Assembly: GCF_900104175.1 (NCBI RefSeq)
Contig: NZ_FNIX01000006.1
Span: forward strand, 124,001 to 188,000
Direction of reading: 5' to 3'
Source: Lentzea jiangxiensis
GTDB taxonomy: Bacteria; Actinomycetota; Actinomycetes; Mycobacteriales; Pseudonocardiaceae
Length of the DNA: 64,000 bases
Of the stretch, positions 23,796-31,270 are shown one piece after another. The first letter of the stretch is position 1, and every line of letters begins with the position of its first letter. Both the position numbers and the translations under genes were made by a program. Under the pieces are notes generated by a model that was given only the letters and a program-made list of their open reading frames with translations, was not told the DNA's origin and searched no databases.

Positions 23796-25343
23796 ATGGG
23801 GGACTTCGAAGAGCTGATCACCACTGCCGCGACGCGGATCGCACCGCTGATCCCGGCCGCACCGGCGGCGGAGCTGGGCAGGCGGACCGCGCCGAGGCGG
23901 CGGGACGAGCGCCCGAGCGGATCGGTCGTGCAGCAGGCGTTGCGGGACATCCCGCGGCTGACCGCGGAGCGGTTGCTCGGTGCGCTGGAACTGGCGGTGG
24001 CGCGGCTCGACGTCGTCGCCCCGCAGGAGGTCGTCGCCGGACTGCGGCCGGTTCCGGCCGGGCACACGTTCTCGTACCTGACCTCGGGCGGCGAAAGCGC
24101 GATGCACGTCCCGATGATCGTCGTGGAGGGGATGCACCCCGGTGCGAGCGATCTCGTCGTCGACCAGGTGCGCGCGTTGCTGCCTGACCTGAGCGGGCTC
24201 GACGGCGACGAGGCCGCCATCGCCACCCAGCGCGGCGCGGTGCACCTCTCGACCGCCGTGGCGGTGTCCAGGGCGGTCCTCACCGCGCTCGGCTCCACGA
24301 CGGCGGCCGACCCGGCGGCGGTCGTCGGGATCGCGCTCGGCGCGGCTTCGGAGGTCCTGGCGGAGAGCCCTCTGCCGCACGCCTACGAGCAGGCGTTGCT
24401 GGCCAAGCGGCGCGCGGAGTACCAGGGCTCGTCCTGGAGCACGGTCGTCCCGGTCTTCGACCACGAGTTCCTGCTGGTCGAGGAACTGGGGCTGAGCACG
24501 CCCGACTTCACCGCGACCGGTCTCGCCGCCCCGGTGGACACCGGCTTCGCGGTCCGCACCGGCATCGCTCAGGGCGAGGTGCCCGTGTCCGTGGCCGTCC
24601 TGCTGGAGGAACCCCCCGAACCGCTGCCGGAGGGCTGGGACGAGATCGCCGAGATCAGCTACACGGCGGCGCGGGGCGGGGCGAGGTTCGGGCACGGCTC
24701 CACCGCTCCCTGGGGCGGACCGTTCCGGGTGCGGGTCAGCGCGACCGGCCGCGACGAGGGGGACGAACGCTACGAGCTGCTGATCTGGCCCGCACCGATC
24801 GCGGACCCGGTGCTGCGCCTGAAGACCGACCGCCTCGGCCACCTCGTGCGAGGGGAGCCCGCTCCCCCGCCGATCGTCCGGCCGGAGGCCCCGCACCGCT
24901 GGCTGAAGCGGTTGCTGGAGGTGGCCGCGACCGTCACCGTCGCCCGCGGCGTCACCGATGTGGCGGGCGAGTTCGAGGAGGACGCCGTCGTCGTGGAGAT
25001 CGACGGCGGTGTGGTCGTGATCGAGGACAACAACTACCGGGGCACACGGCCGGAGGTGCTGGAACGCCTGTCCCGCAACGGGAAGGCCGCCAGCCACTTC
25101 TGGAACGTCAACAGCCACCGGCGGCTGTCGTTCGCCCGCGGCGGTCAGGTCCTGTGGAGCGGTGACGTGCTCGACGAGGACGACTTCGGTGACGACCCCG
25201 AGGTGCTGCAAGCCGTGGAGGGACTGGACTTCACCGACTGGCGCCACCTCGACGCCAAGGGGCTCACGGCGGTGGCGCGGTTCACCGGTGCCGCGGTTCC
25301 CGAGGACGCCGTCCGCGCCGCCGTCGAGGAGCGTTATCAGTAG
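23796..25343 (+). CDS. Hypothetical protein with DUF6461-like C-terminus, 515 aa
   Basis: Large soluble protein with no membrane segment or signal. The last 150 residues match the pattern I associate with DUF6461: a short strand-rich unit with VVVEIDGGVVVIEDNNYRGT, then SRNGKAASHFWNVNSHRRLSFARGG split across two strands. The first 350 residues are not recognised; they contain two short pseudo-symmetric segments (SAMHVPMIVVEGMHPGASDL and FSYLTSGGES). The family is common in Streptomyces and Lentzea-type genomes and no function is known to me. The 3' end overlaps the convergent monooxygenase by 7 bp. Confidence 0.6.
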   Translation: MGDFEELITTAATRIAPLIPAAPAAELGRRTAPRRRDERPSGSVVQQALRDIPRLTAERLLGALELAVARLDVVAPQEVVAGLRPVPAGHTFSYLTSGGESAMHVPMIVVEGMHPGASDLVVDQVRALLPDLSGLDGDEAAIATQRGAVHLSTAVAVSRAVLTALGSTTAADPAAVVGIALGAASEVLAESPLPHAYEQALLAKRRAEYQGSSWSTVVPVFDHEFLLVEELGLSTPDFTATGLAAPVDTGFAVRTGIAQGEVPVSVAVLLEEPPEPLPEGWDEIAEISYTAARGGARFGHGSTAPWGGPFRVRVSATGRDEGDERYELLIWPAPIADPVLRLKTDRLGHLVRGEPAPPPIVRPEAPHRWLKRLLEVAATVTVARGVTDVAGEFEEDAVVVEIDGGVVVIEDNNYRGTRPEVLERLSRNGKAASHFWNVNSHRRLSFARGGQVLWSGDVLDEDDFGDDPEVLQAVEGLDFTDWRHLDAKGLTAVARFTGAAVPEDAVRAAVEERYQ

Positions 25344-26425
25344 TCCGGGAGGTCGAGGCTCGTGACGACGGCGGCGAACTCCTCCGTGGGCGCGCCGCCG
25401 TTCTCCTGGTTCTTCAGCGCCATGTCCTGGTTCGCCACGACGTACGGCCGCAGGAGCTCCTCGTAGCGCCGGAAAGCGTTCGAAGGGTCCTCGGCGAGCT
25501 CACCGGCGAGCACGTAGGCGGCGACGAGCGCCATGCTGGTTCCCTGACCGGACAACGGTGATCCGCAGTAGCCGGCGTCTCCCAGCAGCACGACGTTCCC
25601 GCTCGACCACGAGTCCATCCGGATCTGGCTCATCGAGTCGAAGTGGAAGTCCGGCGCCTCCCACATGTGCTCCAGCGCGGCCGGCCAGATCCAGCCGGCG
25701 CCGGCGAACTTCTCGGCGACCAACCGGCGCTGCGCGTCGACGTCGCGGTGGTCGAACGACACCTCGCCGTAGAACCCCATGTACACACGGCATTCGGCGT
25801 TGGACCGGGCGCTCATGACGCCACCTCCGACGACGTCGCCCTGCTGGAAGACCTGCCAGTGGTCGAGCCCCAGGAAGTTCGGCGCGGTGAAGACGGCGAG
25901 GTTCGTGCCGAGGTGCGTGGCGAACTCCGTCTCGGGCCCGAAGACCAGCCCGCGGACGTTCGAGTGCAGGCCGTCGGCACCGACGACGACGTCGAAGTCG
26001 CGCGGCGCCGCCTTCTCGAACGTCACGCGGGTGCCGTCGATCGACGTGATCGTGTCGCCGAACAGGTACTCCACACCGTCCCCGGCGTCGAAGAGCAGAC
26101 GAGCCAGGTCGTCGCGCAACAACTCCACGTCGGGGCTCGCGAGGTCGCCACCGCTCATGGTGTGCGTGGTGGAGCAGAACAGCTCGGTGCCCTCGGCGTC
26201 GACGACGCTCATGCCGCGCATGTTCGTGCTGAACGACCGCAGCCGCTCGCCGAGGCCCATGCGCTCGACCACCTCCAGCGCGGGGCCACGCACGTCGACG
26301 GCCTGGCCGCCGGGACGCGGGCCGCGCGCCGGCTCCACCACGGTGACGTCGAAGCCGTGGTGGCGCAGCCAGTACGCGAGCGCCGGTCCGCCGATGCCGG
26401 CGCCGGAGATCAGGACGTTCGTCAT
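25337..26425 (-). CDS. FAD-dependent monooxygenase (PHBH/TetX-like)
   Basis: Class A flavoprotein hydroxylase of 362 residues. The N-terminal FAD GxGxxG is VLISGAGIGGPALAYWLRHHG, the DG motif is FDVVVGADGLHSNVRGLVF, and the second FAD motif is VVLLGDAGYCGSPLSGQGTSMAL. Length and motifs fit TetX-like or aromatic hydroxylases. No biosynthetic neighbour is obvious, so it may act in detoxification. ATG at 26425 is preferred to an upstream in-frame codon at 26491, as the extra residues do not resemble the family. Confidence 0.87.
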   Translation of the reverse strand: MTNVLISGAGIGGPALAYWLRHHGFDVTVVEPARGPRPGGQAVDVRGPALEVVERMGLGERLRSFSTNMRGMSVVDAEGTELFCSTTHTMSGGDLASPDVELLRDDLARLLFDAGDGVEYLFGDTITSIDGTRVTFEKAAPRDFDVVVGADGLHSNVRGLVFGPETEFATHLGTNLAVFTAPNFLGLDHWQVFQQGDVVGGGVMSARSNAECRVYMGFYGEVSFDHRDVDAQRRLVAEKFAGAGWIWPAALEHMWEAPDFHFDSMSQIRMDSWSSGNVVLLGDAGYCGSPLSGQGTSMALVAAYVLAGELAEDPSNAFRRYEELLRPYVVANQDMALKNQENGGAPTEEFAAVVTSLDLPDY

Positions 26426-26658
26426 GGTGGTGCCCCCTGTGAGTCGGTGTGCCCACAAGGTGCCGAGCGGCGCTGACCGTCGGCTGACCACCGGCGGCCC
26501 GGGTCCGTCAGCGCCTCCGGCCAGGTCCCCGCTGGAACACCGGGAGCGCGTCCGCCTCGTCGTGGCGGCCGGTCTCCTCGTGCCGGTGGACGGTCACAAA
26601 TTTTCCCGTTGTCTTCCCGCGCATTCCCCGAACAGGGTGTGATCGGGGTGGGGACGGC

Positions 26659-26701
26659 GTGGGAACGGGCTCCCACACCCTCGGTGGCGACACCACCGAG
26701 G
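26659..26701 (+). promoter_or_regulatory. Two adjacent hairpins in the leader of a small membrane peptide
   Basis: GTGGGA/TCCCAC (26659-26676) is followed directly by CCTCGGTGG/CCACCGAGG with a 5-base loop (26679-26701). The second hairpin abuts the GGGAGCAGGG ribosome site of the 31-aa frame. They could be a leader regulator or a terminator for a transcript from further upstream. Confidence 0.45.
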
Positions 26702-26710
26702 GGAGCAGGG

Positions 26711-26806
26711 ATGCGCAGGACCAGTGACAGGGTGCAGCAGTGGGTGGCGTTCGCCGTGCTGGCGGCGGCCGTGATCACGCTGGTGGCGCTGGGGCTTTCG
26801 CTCTAG
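26711..26806 (+). CDS. Single-pass membrane peptide, 31 aa
   Basis: MRRTSDRVQQWV followed by one hydrophobic helix (AFAVLAAAVITLVALGLSL), which gives a positive-inside single-pass peptide. ATG at 26711 lies 10 bases after GGGAGC, and codon use is normal. The final 32 bp overlap the 3' end of the convergent SARP gene. Functional assignment is not possible; regulatory or subunit roles are typical of such peptides. Confidence 0.5.
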   Translation: MRRTSDRVQQWVAFAVLAAAVITLVALGLSL

Positions 26807-29684
26807 CGAGGGTCTGGCGCGCGAAGGCGAGGGTGCGGGGCTGATGGCCGCGCTCCGCGGCCTCCACCGCCTGCTGCGCGTACCGGAGGGCGGTCTCCCG
26901 GTCGCCGAGCTCCAGGTACGCGGCGGCGAACTGCTGGAAGACGCGTTCGTCGCTCCACCAGCGGCGCACCTTCCCGAGACGCTGGAACCGCCGCAGGTAG
27001 CCGATCGACTCGGCGGGCCGGCCACCCGTCAGTGCGTCGAGCGAGAGGGCGACGTACAAGGTCATCTGCCCGACGTGGTCGCGGACGTCGTTCATCGCGG
27101 CCAGCACGGCTTCGTCGTCGGGCAGGTTCGTGTACTCCCTGCAGAGCCTCGCGACTTCCCGGGCCTGCTCACCCGCGACGGCGAGGTGGCCCATCTCGTA
27201 GCGCCAGCGGGCGAAGTCCGCCAGGGCGAGCGCCTCGCCCCGCTTGTCGCCGCACTCCCGGTAGGCGGCGAGCGACAGCCGCATGCAGGCCAGGCACTCG
27301 TCGTCCTCAAAGGAGTCGACGTGGACGTGGGCGATGTTGTGCAACGTCACCGCGAGCTCGCGGACATCACCGCGTTCCTCCACGATCGCGGCTGCCTCCC
27401 GCATGTACGAGAGGGCCTGCTCGGTCCGTCCCAACTCCGCGTGGTTGATGCCGATGTTGTGCAGCGCGTTGGCCACTCCGGTGGGCGCGTCCGCCTGCCG
27501 CATGAGCACGAGCCCGCGTTCGAAGTGCTCCATCGACCTGTCGTAGTCGCGTCGTTCGCGCGCGATCATGCCGAGCAGCCCCATCGCAGACGCCTCACCC
27601 CGCAGGTCACCGATCTGCCGCGTGAGGTCGATCGCTTCGCGCAGGTGCTCCTCGGCCTTCGGGTTGCCGTCGTCCATGTACGCCGAACCCAGGCCCCGCA
27701 ACGCTTCCGCCCGCGCTTTGAGATCTCCGAGCGCGTGCGCGGCCGCCAGTGCGACGCTCTGCACCTCGACGCGCTCCCGCCCCGAGCCGCTCAACCACAG
27801 GTAGTGCGCCAAGTGGGACGGCAACTGCCAGGCGTGCCGATAATGCCCCTCATACGCCGCCAGGTACACGGCGGCCTTGAGGTTCGACCGCTCCGCGCCC
27901 TGCCACGCGAGGGCTTCGACCGGGCTCGCGAACACGGGCGGGTCGACGAGTTCGGAGGTGACGGCGGAGTGGAACTTCGGCCGGCCGGGGGCGATCTTGC
28001 GGGCGGAGTCCTCCGCACCGCGCAGGTAGAAGTCGAGAATTCGGGTGATTGCCTCGTCCCTCTCCCCCGGCTCGACTGACGCCTTCGCGTGCTCGGCCAG
28101 CAGGTCGTGGAAGCGGTAGCGGCCGTTCTCCTTCTGCTGCACCAGGTGCACGTCCAGCAGCTCGTCCAGCAGACGTTCGGCCTCCGCCCGCGTCGAGCCG
28201 ACGATCGCCGCCGCGAGGTGGGCGTCGAAGTCCTCGCCGGTGTGCAGGCCGAGCCGCCGGAACAACCGCTGCTGCTCGGCCGTGAGTTGCCGATAGGACA
28301 GGGCGAACGCTCCCGCGACGCTGCGTTCCCCCGCCGTCAGCTCCGTCAGGCGTTGCTCGGTGAGGCGGCGGACCAGGTCCCGCGCGGACCACGCCGGTCT
28401 CGTGCGCCAGCGGGCACCGACGATCCGCACGGCCAGCGGGAGGTACCCGCAGAGCCGCACGACCTCCCGGCAGTCTTCGCCGTCCCTGCGGACGATGCTC
28501 GCGAGCAGGGCCAGCGCGTCCTCTTCGGACAGCACGTCGAGCGAGACGGTGTGGGCGGCGTCGAGGTCGACGAGCCGGCGCCTGCTGGTGACGAGCACCA
28601 GACCCGTTCCGGGCAGCAGCGGGCGCACCTGGGCGGCGCTGCCCGCGTTGTCGAGCACCACGAGTGCCCTGCGGTGCGCCATTTCCGCGCGCCACCGGGC
28701 GGCGCGGGCGTCGAGGTCGTCCGGGATGTCCTCGGCGGGCACGCCGAGCGCGGTGAGCAACGTCAGCAGGGCGTCCGCCGGTGTGCGGGGTTCGACGCCG
28801 TCGGTGTGGGAGTGCAGGTCGACGAACAGCTGGGCGTCCGGGAACCTCCCGGCGAGGCGGTGGGCCGCGCGAACGGCGAGCGTGGTCTTGCCGATGCCCG
28901 CCATGCCGTCGATGGCGGTGATCGCGACGCACCCGGACGGCACGGCGGCGAGGATCTCGTCCAGGTCCTCGGCACGGCCCGCGAAGTCGGCGATGTCGCC
29001 GGGCAGGTCGTTGCGGCTCTTCGGCCTGTTGTCGGCCGTGAGCACCTGCCGGTGGGCCTCCTGCAGGTCCCTGCCGGGGTCGAGGCCCAGCTCCTCGGCG
29101 AGCCGGCGGCGGATGTCGTCGTACGCCTGCAACGCCTCGGTCTGCCGGTCGCAGCGGTGCAGCGCGACGACCAACTGGGCCCACAGCCGTTCCCTGGCCG
29201 GGTGCTGCCGGGTGAGCGAGCGCAGTTCGGGGACGAGCCGGTCGTGCTCCCCGGCCGCGAGGTCGGCTTCGATCCGCGCTTCCAGCGCCGTCAGGTACTT
29301 CTCGGTCAGCGCGGGCACGTGGTCGCGTTCGAGCGCGTCGCTGCCGATGTCCGCGAACGGGCGGCCGCGCCACAGCTCCAGCGCCGCCCGCGGTGCGAGC
29401 CGGTCGAACAGGTGGATGTCGACCTCGTCGGGCCGCACGTCCAGCAGGTAACCGCCGGGTTTGGTGTGGACGAGGCCGGGCAGCGCCTCCCGCAACCGCC
29501 CGACCGTGGTCTGCAGGGCGTGGCGCGACCCGCCCGCCAGCTCGGCCAGTTCGTCGACGCCGACCACCTGCCCCGGCCGCAGCAGCAGCGCGGCGAGCAC
29601 GACCCGCCTCTTGCCCGCCGGGACGTGGACGCGGCACCCGTCGAGCACCACGTCCAACGGCCCGAGCAGGCCGAACGACCTCAC
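26775..29684 (-). CDS. SARP-family regulator with NB-ARC and TPR domains (AfsR-like)
   Basis: Transcriptional activator of 969 residues. An N-terminal OmpR-type winged helix (MRSFGLLGPLDVVLDG to GGYLL, about residues 1-85) and the BTAD domain (residues 90-235, ARERLWAQLVVALHRCDRQTEAL) define SARP proteins. The NB-ARC ATPase follows with Walker A IDGMAGIGKTTLAVRAAHRL and the SR motif LVTSRRRL. The C-terminal half is a run of TPR repeats (DRSMEHFERGLVLMR, TEQALSYMREAAAIV). The GTG at 29684 overlaps the nitroreductase stop (GTGA); a GTG at 29690 is an alternative. Targets are unknown; no secondary-metabolite synthase lies in the window. Confidence 0.9.
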   Translation of the reverse strand: MRSFGLLGPLDVVLDGCRVHVPAGKRRVVLAALLLRPGQVVGVDELAELAGGSRHALQTTVGRLREALPGLVHTKPGGYLLDVRPDEVDIHLFDRLAPRAALELWRGRPFADIGSDALERDHVPALTEKYLTALEARIEADLAAGEHDRLVPELRSLTRQHPARERLWAQLVVALHRCDRQTEALQAYDDIRRRLAEELGLDPGRDLQEAHRQVLTADNRPKSRNDLPGDIADFAGRAEDLDEILAAVPSGCVAITAIDGMAGIGKTTLAVRAAHRLAGRFPDAQLFVDLHSHTDGVEPRTPADALLTLLTALGVPAEDIPDDLDARAARWRAEMAHRRALVVLDNAGSAAQVRPLLPGTGLVLVTSRRRLVDLDAAHTVSLDVLSEEDALALLASIVRRDGEDCREVVRLCGYLPLAVRIVGARWRTRPAWSARDLVRRLTEQRLTELTAGERSVAGAFALSYRQLTAEQQRLFRRLGLHTGEDFDAHLAAAIVGSTRAEAERLLDELLDVHLVQQKENGRYRFHDLLAEHAKASVEPGERDEAITRILDFYLRGAEDSARKIAPGRPKFHSAVTSELVDPPVFASPVEALAWQGAERSNLKAAVYLAAYEGHYRHAWQLPSHLAHYLWLSGSGRERVEVQSVALAAAHALGDLKARAEALRGLGSAYMDDGNPKAEEHLREAIDLTRQIGDLRGEASAMGLLGMIARERRDYDRSMEHFERGLVLMRQADAPTGVANALHNIGINHAELGRTEQALSYMREAAAIVEERGDVRELAVTLHNIAHVHVDSFEDDECLACMRLSLAAYRECGDKRGEALALADFARWRYEMGHLAVAGEQAREVARLCREYTNLPDDEAVLAAMNDVRDHVGQMTLYVALSLDALTGGRPAESIGYLRRFQRLGKVRRWWSDERVFQQFAAAYLELGDRETALRYAQQAVEAAERGHQPRTLAFARQTLARAKAPAPPA

Positions 29685-30268
29685 TCCCACCGGCCCCAGT
29701 GCACGACCTGGTCGAGCGGCTTGCGCTTGCGCGTGCGCGGCGAGGCGCCCTCGGAGACGCCCTCCTCCGCCGGGTGCCCGATCGCGATCATGCCGATCGG
29801 CACGTACATGTCCGGCACCCCGAAAGCGGCGCGCAGCTCGGGCCACGTGTCCTTGTCGATGCCGAAGAAGACGGCGCCGAGCCCCTCGTCGACGGCGGTC
29901 TGCAGGATCAGCAGCGCCGCCATGCCGGTGTCGATGTCCCAGTAGGGCACCGGCCAGTGGTCCTCGCTGCGGTCGGTCCACCCCTTGTCGGCCTGCGCGT
30001 ACCGCTCGAGGTAGACCTCCTTGGCCGAGAAGGGGATGACGACGACCGGCGCCGTCTTGGCGTCCTCCCCGCCCCACCACTCGAACATCCCGGCCAGCCG
30101 CTCGAGCTGCTCCCCCTGCAGCACGAGGAACCCCTGACCCTGCGAGAAGCCGGCGGACGGGCCGCGCACGGCGTTGCGCATGATCCGCTGGATGCTCTCG
30201 TCGCTGACCGGCTCCCCGGTGAACTTCCGCACCATTCGGCGGCGGCGGACGACGTCCTGGAACTCCAC
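29681..30268 (-). CDS. Nitroreductase-family flavoprotein
   Basis: FMN-dependent oxidoreductase of 195 residues. The N-terminal EFQDVVRRRRMVRKFTGEPV (substrate/FMN Arg cluster), the RGPSAGFSQGQGFLV segment and the C-terminal VPIGMIAIGHPAEEG are typical of the NfsA/FRP group. GTG 30268 starts 70 bp downstream of cvnC, and the stop overlaps the SARP start. The substrate is unknown; the close coupling with a regulator suggests a redox or nitro-compound response, which is inference. Confidence 0.85.
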   Translation of the reverse strand: MEFQDVVRRRRMVRKFTGEPVSDESIQRIMRNAVRGPSAGFSQGQGFLVLQGEQLERLAGMFEWWGGEDAKTAPVVVIPFSAKEVYLERYAQADKGWTDRSEDHWPVPYWDIDTGMAALLILQTAVDEGLGAVFFGIDKDTWPELRAAFGVPDMYVPIGMIAIGHPAEEGVSEGASPRTRKRKPLDQVVHWGRWE

Positions 30269-30338
30269 GCTCTACCTCCCCAGATGTGATCTCGACCGTA
30301 GCAGCGTCCGGGGAGGCCGAAGGGGAGGCCGACGCGCC

Positions 30339-30875
30339 CTACAGCCGGCGCAACCCCGCCAGCACGCGTTCCAGCAGCATCCCGTCCGGCCTGTCCCCGC
30401 CGTACGACGACGCGGTCCGGTGCACGTCGACCAGCCCGTGCCCCGCCATGTCCCCGAGCAGCACCTTCGTGACGCCGAGCGGCAGGCCGCGCAGGGCGGC
30501 GATCTCCGCCACCGAGCGCGGTTGCACGCACAGCGCCAGCACGTCCTGGTGCTCGGGACGCACGGCGGTGGCCGAGAACTCGTTCACCGAGACCAGGGTC
30601 TCGATCTCCAGGTGCACGTCGGAGGTGGTGCGGCCGCCGGTCCACGCGTAGGCCCGCACGATCGAGGACGACGTCTCGACGCCCGTCTCGACCGAGGGCA
30701 GCGGTGGGACCGGTTCGAACGCCGTCGTGGCGTACGGGTCCGGTTCGCGCGGGGGTTCCGGGGCTCGCTGCTCCGTCTTGTTCTTCCTGCCGCGCTTGCG
30801 GATCCGTTCGCTGTCGAAGCTGAACCCGCTGATCAGGTCGCCGAAGCTGACCTGGTCGCCGGAGTCCCCGCTCAT
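30339..30875 (-). CDS. cvnC: DUF742 conservon protein (CvnC-like)
   Basis: Protein of 178 residues with a disordered Pro/Glu-rich N-terminus and a C-terminal DUF742 winged-helix-like domain (SIVRAYAWTGGRTTSDVHLEIETLVS in two parts, then RSVAEIAALRGLPLGVTKVLLGDM). In conservons this protein joins the kinase-like CvnA and Roadblock CvnB to a Ras-like GTPase, CvnD. ATG at 30875 overlaps the cvnB stop (ATGA). No CvnD gene follows; the next gene is a nitroreductase. Confidence 0.87.
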   Translation of the reverse strand: MSGDSGDQVSFGDLISGFSFDSERIRKRGRKNKTEQRAPEPPREPDPYATTAFEPVPPLPSVETGVETSSSIVRAYAWTGGRTTSDVHLEIETLVSVNEFSATAVRPEHQDVLALCVQPRSVAEIAALRGLPLGVTKVLLGDMAGHGLVDVHRTASSYGGDRPDGMLLERVLAGLRRL

Positions 30876-31270
30876 GCCAGCTCGGCCCGCAGCTCGGGCG
30901 TGAGCAGCTGGCCCACCTGCCGCACGACGACCGTCATCTCGTACGCCACCTGGGCGACGTCCGCCGACGACGAGGCCAGCACGGCGAGGACGGAGCCGTC
31001 GCTGATCGAGGACAGCAGCATGACGCCCCGGTCCATCTGGACGACGGTGCGCACGACCGCCTCGCCGGCGAAGCACTGCGAGGCCGACTCGGCGAGGGAC
31101 ACCACCCCGGCGACGATCGCCGCGAACTGCGGCGCGACCTGCGCCGGCAGCTTCGACGTCGAGACCAGCACCAGCCCGTCCGCCGAGATGACGACGGCGT
31201 GCTCGATGCCCGGTGTGCGTTCGGCGAAGTTGGTGACCAGCCAGCCGAACTGGTCAACCTGCGTGCTCAT
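30872..31270 (-). CDS. cvnB: Roadblock/LC7 conservon protein (CvnB-like)
   Basis: A 132-residue Roadblock/LC7 protein (family of GTPase regulators such as MglB). VDQFGWLVTNFAERTPGIEHAVVISADGLVLVSTSKLP is its N-terminal strand-helix-strand in several parts, and VVQMDRGVMLLSSI and GSVLAVLASSSADV are the core strands. ATG 31270 overlaps the cvnA stop, and the stop overlaps the cvnC start, so all three are co-translated. In Streptomyces conservons, CvnB acts on CvnD; here the partner is not nearby. Confidence 0.9.
   Translation of the reverse strand: MSTQVDQFGWLVTNFAERTPGIEHAVVISADGLVLVSTSKLPAQVAPQFAAIVAGVVSLAESASQCFAGEAVVRTVVQMDRGVMLLSSISDGSVLAVLASSSADVAQVAYEMTVVVRQVGQLLTPELRAELA

Noticed and set aside
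28089-29945. 618-codon open frame opposite the SARP gene
   Set aside because: Antisense to well-supported SARP and NB-ARC motifs; low-complexity Gly/Val/Arg/Glu translation.
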